From: Nocardioidaceae bacterium
GTDB lineage: Bacteria; Actinomycetota; Actinomycetes; Propionibacteriales; Nocardioidaceae
Direction of reading: 5' to 3'
Assembly: GCA_009780515.1 (NCBI GenBank)
Contig: WQZX01000001.1
Span: 117,079-181,078 of the forward strand
Length of the DNA stretch: 64,000 nt
Shown: piece after piece, positions 57,505 to 64,000 of the stretch
Numbering within the stretch: the first letter of the stretch is position 1
How the letters are laid out: each line of letters begins with the position of its first letter
Translations under genes and position numbers: made by a program
Notes under the pieces: model-generated
Database searches by the model: none
Told to the model about the DNA's origin: nothing
What the model saw: the letters and a program-made list of their open reading frames with translations, nothing else

Positions 57505-59124
57505 TCACGGCAAGCGAGATTCGCCCGAGGCGTCCCCGGCCGGCAGCTCGTCCGGCACGTACCTCGGCAGCCGCCAGGCCGGGAAGACCGCCAGCGCCGA
57601 GACGGCGCCGACGAGGAGGAACGCGGCACGCAGGGCACGGAGCCGTGCGTCGTCGTTGACCGCGACGGCCCGGTCGACCTGCTCCTCCGTCGCGGAGGTA
57701 CGCCGCAGCGTGCTGCGCAGGTCGCCGTCGGTCACGAAGTCGACGTGGCCGGAGAACGCCTGCCGCTCGACGTGGTCGGGAAGGTCGGCCCGGGCGAATC
57801 CGGTCGCGAGGAAGACGCCGAGGAGACCGACCGCCACCACACCTGCGAAGGCCGCGCCGAGCGCGTTCGAGACGTTGTTCGCGACGCCGCGCAGCGCGCC
57901 GACGTCGCCCGCGAGATGCTTGGGCGAGGCGGAGACCAGCACGTTGAACAGCAGCGTCAGCAGGGTGCCCTCGCCCGCGCCGACCAGCAGCAGCCCCACC
58001 ACGACCGCAGCGGTGCTCCAGTCGCGGCCGAGCGTCGCTGCGACCACCAGCAGGCCGACCGCGATGAGGACGAAGGACGCGACGCCCAGCAGCCGCGGCG
58101 CGACCCGGTCGTAGAGACGGACCGAGAGCACGCCGGCGGCCGCGATCGCCACGGAGTAGGGCAGGATCGCGCCGGCGGAGGCCATCGGCGTACGGCCCTG
58201 GGCGAACTGGACGTAGAGCGGGATCAGGAAGCCCACCGCGAGGCTGAGGCTGCCGGCCACCAGGAACGCGATCACCGCGCTGCGCTCCTCGTCGCTCCCG
58301 AGCACCTCCGTGGCGAGCAGCGGCTCGCGCCCGTGGTCGGACCGGCGGCGCGACCACGCGAAGAACGCCTGTCCGAGGACGACCCCGACGACGATCAGCA
58401 GCGGCGCCGGCGACAGCCGCAGCACCGAGAACGGCGCGCCGGGAGCCGCGACCAGCGGCCCCCACGTCTGCATGGTCCGGAAGCCGACCAGGATCGCGGC
58501 GATCGCGGCTGCCGAGAGCACGACGCCGACGACGTCGATCCTGATCTCGGGCCGGCGTGGGATCGGCTTCAGCCCCCGGCTCAGCGCGAGCACGACGACG
58601 GCCAGCGCCACGATCAGCCAGTAGGACCACCGCCAGCTGAGCGCGGTCGCGAGGAAGCCCGCGACGACGAAGGTCACCGCGCTCGACACCGCCGGGATGC
58701 CCGCCAGGACGCCGAGCGCCGTCGCCTGCTGGCGGCCGTGGTAGCTGGCGGCGATGAGCACGACCAGCGTCGGCACCACCACGGCCGCGGCGACGCCCGC
58801 GATCGCCTGTGCGACGTTCATCGTGGTGGCGTCGGTGCTCGTCGCCATCAGCGCCATCGCGTCGCCGTGGACCACCACGCCCACCTGGAGGACCAGGCGC
58901 TCACCGAGGAGCTTGCCGATCTTCGCGCCGACCATGACGAGCGCCGCGACGAATAGCGAGTAGATCAGCAGCGCCGTCGCGGCGGCCGTGGCCGGCGTGC
59001 CGAGGTCCTCGGAGAGGGGTCCGAGGGAGACCGGGAGGACGTTGAGGTTGACGGCCATCTGGAGCTGGGCGAGGACCACGATGACGAGCGGGAACCACGG
59101 CGCCCGCACGTCTCGCTCCGTCAC
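57505..59124 (-). CDS. MFS transporter (DHA2-like)
   Basis: A 539-aa transporter with about 13-14 TM helices (PLVIVVLAQLQMAVNLNVLP at the start). Family marks are GAKIGKLLGERLVLQVGVVV, RWSYWLIVALAVVVLALSRG and GEGTLLTLLFNVLVSASP. Its last 110 residues include a soluble loop (HVERQAFSGHVDFVTDGDLR) between helices 13 and 14. Substrate unknown. It stands alone between the FBP gene and an SGNH hydrolase gene, on the minus strand. Confidence 0.88.
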   Translation of the reverse strand: MTERDVRAPWFPLVIVVLAQLQMAVNLNVLPVSLGPLSEDLGTPATAAATALLIYSLFVAALVMVGAKIGKLLGERLVLQVGVVVHGDAMALMATSTDATTMNVAQAIAGVAAAVVVPTLVVLIAASYHGRQQATALGVLAGIPAVSSAVTFVVAGFLATALSWRWSYWLIVALAVVVLALSRGLKPIPRRPEIRIDVVGVVLSAAAIAAILVGFRTMQTWGPLVAAPGAPFSVLRLSPAPLLIVVGVVLGQAFFAWSRRRSDHGREPLLATEVLGSDEERSAVIAFLVAGSLSLAVGFLIPLYVQFAQGRTPMASAGAILPYSVAIAAAGVLSVRLYDRVAPRLLGVASFVLIAVGLLVVAATLGRDWSTAAVVVGLLLVGAGEGTLLTLLFNVLVSASPKHLAGDVGALRGVANNVSNALGAAFAGVVAVGLLGVFLATGFARADLPDHVERQAFSGHVDFVTDGDLRSTLRRTSATEEQVDRAVAVNDDARLRALRAAFLLVGAVSALAVFPAWRLPRYVPDELPAGDASGESRLP

Positions 59125-59145
59125 GTCCTCAGGATGTCATCGCGG

Positions 59146-59988
59146 TCAGCAGCCGTATCGCAGGGCGCGCATGAGCAGCGAGGCGATCATCGCCTGGCCC
59201 TTGGCGGAGGGGTGGACGCCGCCGGTGTCGAGGTAGCCGTTCGGGTCCTGGCCCGGCACCTGGACGTGGCGGAACCACGGGGCGAGGTTGATGAAGATGC
59301 GGTGCTGCGGGTCGGCGGAGGCCACCCGGCGCATCTGGTCGACGTACTCGCTCCAGGGGTGCTTGCCCGTGGAGCGCGCGGGATCCTGGAAGGTCGCGAC
59401 GATCACCTGCACCGCCCCGGGCGCCAGCGTCCCGACGGCGGTCGTCGTCGCGCCCAGCGCCGTGCCGAACAGCGGCGGCGGGTCCTGGAGCCAGTAGTCG
59501 TTCGCGCCGATCATGTGGAACACGACGGCCGGGCTCGAGCCGGTCACGCTCGACAGCAGGAGCGACGGGAGGTACCCGACCATGTCATCCGCCGCGACCG
59601 CACCCGGGATGCCGGCGTTGACCATGCGGGCGCCGGGCCGGTGCGACAGCGCCCGCGGGTCCAGTGCGCCCATCGTCACGGGGTCGCCGTGCACGCCGTG
59701 CGCGATGAGGTCGACCATCAGGCGGTCGGTCCACCGCTGCCGGGGGCTGCTGAGGTCCTTGCCGAAGGTGGTCGACGAGCCGAGCGCCGCCATCGGCACC
59801 GGGTGCGTCGCGCTGGAGGCGAGGACGCGGTGCAGCTGCGTCAGCGCAGGTCCGCGGGGCGTCACCGGCTGGGTGCACGCCGACGGAGCCGGTGCGGCCG
59901 ACGAGGTGGTCGCTGCGGCGTGGGCCGGGGCGACCGCCGACAGGCAGGTGAGCAGAAGGGCGGCTGCAGGCAGAGCCAGACGTCGCAT
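59146..59988 (-). CDS. Secreted SGNH/GDSL-type hydrolase
   Basis: A 280-aa exported esterase-like protein. The signal peptide is MRRLALPAAALLLTCLSAVA followed by PAHA. Block I is AALGSSTTFG (Ser near residue 70), Gly/Asn blocks are NAGIPG and IGANDYW (Asn), and block V is DTGGVHPSAKG (Asp-x-x-His). All four SGNH residues are present. Typical substrates are acyl or acetyl esters of cell-surface glycans or lipids. The stop is only 21 nt downstream of the start of the MFS gene, which lies next in the same direction. Confidence 0.85.
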   Translation of the reverse strand: MRRLALPAAALLLTCLSAVAPAHAAATTSSAAPAPSACTQPVTPRGPALTQLHRVLASSATHPVPMAALGSSTTFGKDLSSPRQRWTDRLMVDLIAHGVHGDPVTMGALDPRALSHRPGARMVNAGIPGAVAADDMVGYLPSLLLSSVTGSSPAVVFHMIGANDYWLQDPPPLFGTALGATTTAVGTLAPGAVQVIVATFQDPARSTGKHPWSEYVDQMRRVASADPQHRIFINLAPWFRHVQVPGQDPNGYLDTGGVHPSAKGQAMIASLLMRALRYGC

Positions 59989-60034
59989 GACACTCCCGAG
60001 AAGGATGGTGGACGAGCGGTCGAAGGCTATCTGC

Positions 60035-60658
60035 TCATGCGTCGGCGACGAGAATCACCCGGAGCGTCCGGGGCCCATGGACCCCCTCGACCCGCTCCAG
60101 CTCGATGTCGCTCGTGGCCGAAGGTCCGCTGATCCAGGTCAACGGACGGCCGCCCCCGACAGCGACGGCGAGCACGTCGACAGCGTCCGGTACGTCGGCC
60201 ACCAGCTGCGAGGCTCGTACGACGCACACGTGGATGTCGGGCACGAGCGAGAGCGCGCGACGGCCCTGGTCGGGGCCGTGGTCGAGCACGATGGTACCGG
60301 TCACCGCGATGCCGACCGCGGCGCCGGTGAGCACCGCGCCGACCTGGTCCAGCGCGGCGGCGTCGAGACCGTCGTCGGGCCGCGCGACTCCCGGGCCCAG
60401 CGCCGAGGTCCAGGCGGCGTCGACGCCGTCGGGCACGACCACCGTGGCCACCCCGGCCAGCGCATCGGCGACAGCTGCGGGCAGATCGGCGGCCGCCGTC
60501 CGGCGTACCTCCGCGCGGTAGTCCTCGACCCGCTCCACGAAGAGGTCGGCCACGTCGGCGACCGGAGACGGCGCGCGGACGTGGGCGGGCGCTGGGGTCG
60601 GCGTCGCGTCGGCGAGGGCCGCGCGCACGCGGGCCAGGACCTCCTCACGCCCGCTCAT
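60035..60658 (-). CDS. lutC: LutC: lactate utilisation protein (LUD domain)
   Basis: A 207-aa protein of the LUD/LutC family. The typical LUD segment runs from VVVPDGVDAAW through VLTGAAVGIAVTGTIVLDHG to HVCVVRASQLV and ISGPSATSDIELERVEGVHGP. LutABC oxidises L-lactate to pyruvate. Its ATG at 60658 overlaps the lutB stop by 4 nt, so lutA-lutB-lutC form a tight minus-strand operon. Confidence 0.92.
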   Translation of the reverse strand: MSGREEVLARVRAALADATPTPAPAHVRAPSPVADVADLFVERVEDYRAEVRRTAAADLPAAVADALAGVATVVVPDGVDAAWTSALGPGVARPDDGLDAAALDQVGAVLTGAAVGIAVTGTIVLDHGPDQGRRALSLVPDIHVCVVRASQLVADVPDAVDVLAVAVGGGRPLTWISGPSATSDIELERVEGVHGPRTLRVILVADA

Positions 60659-62094
60659 CGGCCACGCTCCCGCTCCCACCAGCTGCGGAACGTCTCGGGC
60701 GGTGGAGCAGGGGCGTCGCGCGCGTCGGACCAGGCGGAGGCGCCCGGGATCCGGCCGAGCGTCGGCTTGTTCCGCAGCGCCTTGCCGCCGAGCTCGACAC
60801 CGCTCTGCACGCGCTCCCAGCGACGGGAGTCGGAGAACATCCACGACGCGCCCCGCATCGCGACTCCCTCGGCCGACGGCCGGCCGCGACGCTTCTCGTC
60901 GACGACGCGGGACCGCAGGTGCACCAGCAGCTCGGGGATGTCGATGCGGACCGGGCAGGCGTCGAAGCAGGCACCGCACAGCGAGGAGGCGTAGGGCAGC
61001 GACTTGTCGACCGGCGACTGCGTGCCGCGGATGAGCGGGTTGAGCACCGCGCCGATGGGGCCCGGGTAGACCGAGCCGTAGGCATGGCCGCCCACCCGCT
61101 CGTAGACCGGGCAGACGTTGAGGCAGGCCGAGCAGCGGATGCACCGCAGCGCCTGCCGCCCGACGCTGTCGGCGAGCGCGTCGGTGCGCCCGTTGTCGAG
61201 GAGCACGACGTGCACGTCCTGCGGTCCGTCGCCGGGCGTGACGCCCGTCCACATGGAGGTGTAGGGGTTCATCCGCTCCCCCGTCGACGAGCGGGGCAGC
61301 AGCTGCAGGAACACGTCCAGGTCGGCCCAGGTCGGCACGATCTTCTCGATGCCGACGACGCTGATCAGCGTCTCGGGCAGGGTCAGGCACATCCGCCCGT
61401 TGCCCTCGGACTCGACGACCACGAGGGTTCCGGAGTCGGCGACGGCGAAGTTCGCGCCCGAGATCGCGACCTCGGCGCGCAGGAACTTCTCGCGCAGGTG
61501 GAGGCGCGCGGCCTCGGCGAGCTCCGGCGGGCTGCTGGTGAGTCCGGCGGGCGCAGGCGTGCCGACCTCACCCATCTCGCGCAGGAAGATCTCACGGATC
61601 TCCGCGCGGTTGCGGTGGATCGCGGGCACCAGGATGTGGCTGGGCGTGTCGTGGCCGAGCTGGACGATCAGCTCGGCGAGATCGGTCTCCCACGCGTCGA
61701 TGCCGGCGGCCTCGAGCGCCTCGTTGAGGCCGATCTCCTGCGTCGCCATCGACTTGACCTTCACGACCTCCTCGGCGCCGGTCTCACGCACCAGGCCGGT
61801 GATGATCGAGTTGGCCTCCGCGGCGTCGCGCGCCCAGTGGACGGTCGCGCCCGCCCGGGTCAGCGACTCCTCGAGCCGGACCAGGTAGGTGTCGAGGTTG
61901 GTCAGCACCTCGTCCTTGATCGCGGCGCCCGCGACGCGCAGGTCCTCCCAGTCGTCCACCTCCGCGACCACGCGGGCGCGCTTGTCGCGGATCGTGTGGG
62001 TGGCGTGGTTGAGGTTGGACCGCAGCTGGGCGTCCTCGAGCGCCTTGCGCGCGGCCGTCGGGAAGGCAGGCATGCCGACGAACGTGCCGCTCAC
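60655..62094 (-). CDS. lutB: LutB: iron-sulphur lactate utilisation protein
   Basis: A 479-aa protein with an N-terminal LUD domain (about 60-300) and two [4Fe-4S] cluster motifs, CIRCSACLNVCPVY (about residue 313) and CGACFDACPVRIDIPELL (about 365), followed by a helical C-terminus (DUF3390 type). It passes electrons from LutA's lactate site. The GTG at 62094 overlaps the lutA stop (GTGA) and the stop overlaps lutC. Confidence 0.93.
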   Translation of the reverse strand: MSGTFVGMPAFPTAARKALEDAQLRSNLNHATHTIRDKRARVVAEVDDWEDLRVAGAAIKDEVLTNLDTYLVRLEESLTRAGATVHWARDAAEANSIITGLVRETGAEEVVKVKSMATQEIGLNEALEAAGIDAWETDLAELIVQLGHDTPSHILVPAIHRNRAEIREIFLREMGEVGTPAPAGLTSSPPELAEAARLHLREKFLRAEVAISGANFAVADSGTLVVVESEGNGRMCLTLPETLISVVGIEKIVPTWADLDVFLQLLPRSSTGERMNPYTSMWTGVTPGDGPQDVHVVLLDNGRTDALADSVGRQALRCIRCSACLNVCPVYERVGGHAYGSVYPGPIGAVLNPLIRGTQSPVDKSLPYASSLCGACFDACPVRIDIPELLVHLRSRVVDEKRRGRPSAEGVAMRGASWMFSDSRRWERVQSGVELGGKALRNKPTLGRIPGASAWSDARDAPAPPPETFRSWWERERGR

Positions 62095-62828
62095 GCCTCC
62101 CCCTCCGTGCTCGCCAGCACCTCGGCCAGGTGCATCACCCGTACGCCGGAGCGCTGGCGGGTCAGCAGCCCGCCGACGTGCGCGAGGCAGGAGTTGTCGC
62201 CGGCGACGAGCACCTCGGCGCCGGTGTCGCGCACGTGGCGCGCCTTGTCCGCCCCCATCGCCACCGAGGTGTCGGAGTTCTTGACCGCGAACGTGCCGCC
62301 GAACCCGCAGCACTCCTCCGCGGCCGGCAGATCGACCAGGTCGATGCCGCGCACCTCCCGCAGCAGCTGCAGCGGCTTGTCCCCCACCCGCAGCATCCGC
62401 ATCGAGTGGCAGGTGGGGTGGTAGGTCACCCGGTGCGGGAAGCTCGCTCCCACGTCGGTCACCCCCAGCACGTCGACCAGCATCTCGCTGAGCTCGTGGA
62501 CCCTCCCGGCGCCGGCCTCGGCACGCGCCACGAGGTCGGGCCGGCCGCACTCGCGCGCGACCATGGCGTGCTGATGTCGCACGGAGCCGACGCAGGAGCC
62601 GCTCGGCGCCACCACGGCGTCGTACCGATCGAAGACGTCGGCGAAGCGCTCCACCAGCGGCAGCGCCTCGCGCAGGTAGCCGGTGTTGGTGAACATCTGA
62701 CCGCAGCACGTCTGGTCGAACGGGAACTCGACCGCGCACCCCAGCCGCTCCAGCAGACGCACCACGGCCTTCGGCGTCTCCGGCCACATCGTGTCGTTGA
62801 AGCACGTCGCGAACAGGGCCACTCGCAT
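62091..62828 (-). CDS. lutA: LutA: CCG-domain lactate utilisation protein
   Basis: A 245-aa protein with two cysteine-rich (CCG) domains: TCCGQMFTNTGY (about residue 38) and EECCGFGGTF (about 165), as in heterodisulphide reductase-like and glycolate oxidase subunits. It is the first gene of lutABC. The ATG at 62828 begins MRVALFATCFND, the standard start. The promoter region lies in the 28-bp gap after the methyltransferase gene, so it may be read through from it. Confidence 0.93.
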   Translation of the reverse strand: MRVALFATCFNDTMWPETPKAVVRLLERLGCAVEFPFDQTCCGQMFTNTGYLREALPLVERFADVFDRYDAVVAPSGSCVGSVRHQHAMVARECGRPDLVARAEAGAGRVHELSEMLVDVLGVTDVGASFPHRVTYHPTCHSMRMLRVGDKPLQLLREVRGIDLVDLPAAEECCGFGGTFAVKNSDTSVAMGADKARHVRDTGAEVLVAGDNSCLAHVGGLLTRQRSGVRVMHLAEVLASTEGEA

Positions 62829-62856
62829 GCACCCATCCTGCACCCCGCCTGGTCGC

Positions 62857-63600
62857 TCAGTCGCCCGGGTCTGCCTGCGTCCTCCGCGCGACGAACACAT
62901 GCTCCCGACCCGGTCGGTCGGGCGCATCGCGGACTTCCTCGACCACGAAGCCGTGCGCAGCGAGGTCGCGCTCGATCTCCCCACGCTCCCTGAACCTCAA
63001 GGTGGAGACCGATCGGAGCGTGACCGCTCCGACCGCGATGCTCCGCTCGAACGTCACGAGTGGAAGTGCCACCTCAGTGACCACCCGGGTCAGGATGGCT
63101 GGGGTGCCATCGGGCAGGTCGATCGAAGTCGGCGCGACATCCCACCCCGCCCAGGCACGCGCCTCCGGACGCCTGACCTCGAACACGAAGCGGCCGCCCG
63201 GCAGAAGAATGCCGTGAACCGCATCGAGAGTGTCAGACCATTCCTCGTCCGACACGAACACCTGCGCCACGTTCCCGGTCATGACGACCAGATCCGCCGC
63301 AAGACCCAGGCCGCCAACGACCGTGGCATCGCCGAGAACCCAAGAGACGAGCTCGGAGTTCGGCTTCGTCCGAGCCACATCCAGCGAGGCCACGGCAGGG
63401 TCGACCCCGACCACCGAGAAGCCATCGGCGGCCAGCCCCGTCGCGAGGGAGCCGGTGCCGCATCCCACGTCCACGACGCTGCGGGCTACTACCTCGTGAG
63501 CGATGGCCGCATAGGTATCGAGGTCGGTGCGCTCACCATCGAGGAAGTCGTACAGCGCAGCTTGCCGCGGATCGGCGAATTCAGGGTCCGGTACTCGCAT
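62857..63600 (-). CDS. Class I SAM-dependent methyltransferase
   Basis: A 247-aa methyltransferase. The SAM site is VVDVGCGTGSLATGLA (motif I, about residue 42), followed by VVGVDPAVASLDVAR (motif II) and FVSDEEWSDTLDAVHGILLPGGRFVFE (motif IV-post). The acceptor is unknown. It is 28 bp upstream of lutA in the same direction, which may give co-transcription but is probably incidental. Confidence 0.85.
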   Translation of the reverse strand: MRVPDPEFADPRQAALYDFLDGERTDLDTYAAIAHEVVARSVVDVGCGTGSLATGLAADGFSVVGVDPAVASLDVARTKPNSELVSWVLGDATVVGGLGLAADLVVMTGNVAQVFVSDEEWSDTLDAVHGILLPGGRFVFEVRRPEARAWAGWDVAPTSIDLPDGTPAILTRVVTEVALPLVTFERSIAVGAVTLRSVSTLRFRERGEIERDLAAHGFVVEEVRDAPDRPGREHVFVARRTQADPGD

Positions 63601-63629
63601 CGACGCCGAACCTACGCGAGCGGACCGCC

Positions 63630-64000
63630 TCAGGTCCTTCGGTGGAACCTAAGGTCGCCGCTCGGGAGACGCTCGATCTTGTACCGGTGGTCGTGGGCGC
63701 GGTGGTGATGGTGGTTGCAGAGCAGTATGCCGTCGGCGAGGTCGGTCTTCCCGCCCTGGCTCCACGGTGTCAGATGGTGGGCTTCGCACCACGCGGCGGG
63801 TGTCGAGCAGCCGTCGGCGCGGCAGTGGCGGTCGCGGATCCGCATGGCCCGGTGTTGGATCGCTGAGAACAGTCGCCGGGCTCGGCCCAGGTCCAGGACC
63901 TCGCCTTTGCCGCGGAGGACGGCGGGGAGGATGTGGGCGGTGCACGCGACCCGTCGGGCTTCGGTGGCACTGATCCGGCCTTCGTCGAGGCCGCCGAGGA
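63630..64000 (-). CDS. HNH endonuclease (DUF222-type), partial at window edge
   Basis: The frame runs off the right edge on the minus strand. The visible 123 residues end in the HNH motif: CRADGCSTPAAWCEAHHLTPWSQGGKTDLADGILLC, given in parts as CRADGCSTPAAWCEAHHL, and NHHHHRAHDHRY for the final His. The upstream part (LDEGRISATEARRVACTAH, then LGRARRLFSAIQHRAM) matches the DUF222/13E12-repeat proteins typical of Nocardioides and mycobacteria, present in many copies per genome. Start outside the window. Confidence 0.88.
   Translation of the reverse strand, partial: LGGLDEGRISATEARRVACTAHILPAVLRGKGEVLDLGRARRLFSAIQHRAMRIRDRHCRADGCSTPAAWCEAHHLTPWSQGGKTDLADGILLCNHHHHRAHDHRYKIERLPSGDLRFHRRT

Overview
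The window is about 70% G+C with strong G/C bias at third codon positions, many GTG starts and dense 4-bp start/stop overlaps. It looks like chromosomal DNA of a high-GC actinobacterium. The partial DUF222/HNH-type gene at the right edge, the MptB-type mannosyltransferases and the SCO6880-type conjugation genes fit a Nocardioidaceae-like host; the genus is inference.

Region 1 (1-2867) is the 3' end of a plus-strand operon: an OppF/DppF-type ABC ATPase (cut by the window edge), a UshA-like metallophosphatase and a HAD phosphatase, each overlapping the next.

Region 2 (about 2.9-31.8 kb) is an integrative and conjugative element (ICE) with an actinobacterial type IV-like DNA transfer system. 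In order it carries a Prim-Pol, a ParB-domain protein, a VirB8/TcpC-like protein, a three-domain secreted hydrolase (DNase I-like, lytic transglycosylase-like and NlpC/P60), two DUF6112-like membrane subunits (the second frameshifted), a TrbL/VirB6-like channel protein, an SCO6880-family protein, a VirB4-like ATPase, a SemiSWEET-like protein, an ArdC-like antirestriction protein and a VirD4/TraG coupling protein. SSB, an excisionase, a tyrosine integrase and a HigBA toxin-antitoxin pair close it. No classical relaxase is recognisable. Cargo interrupts the transfer genes: an unknown 416-aa helical protein, a cluster of tiny zinc-knuckle/zinc-ribbon proteins divergent from an unknown 600-aa protein with a coiled coil, a SIR2-HerA defence pair and an unknown 251-aa protein. 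Several cargo genes have TANNNT boxes 6-8 nt before their start codon, suggesting leaderless transcription.

Region 3 (32.1-35.2 kb) is a junk and defence island. It has an intact AbiEi-AbiEii pair with operator-like repeats, and a second HTH-nucleotidyltransferase pair whose toxin gene is cut by an IS3-family transposase remnant.

Region 4 (35.2-64 kb) is ordinary chromosome with points of interest. A CYP153-like P450 is fused to a VanB/phthalate-type reductase and translationally coupled to a Rieske oxygenase. Then follow malic enzyme, two MptB-like mannosyltransferases flanking a GT39-like glycosyltransferase, a PAP2 phosphatase, a ParD-like/zeta toxin-antitoxin pair, an MFS pump with an operator-like palindrome, an aldo/keto reductase, an NAD(P)-binding protein, a four-gene operon (lactate-permease family, small membrane protein, gamma-glutamyltransferase, SLC13/RCK permease), an FBP-domain protein, a second MFS pump, an SGNH hydrolase, lutABC lactate oxidation genes, a methyltransferase and a partial HNH endonuclease gene. 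No rRNA, tRNA or CRISPR array was seen.
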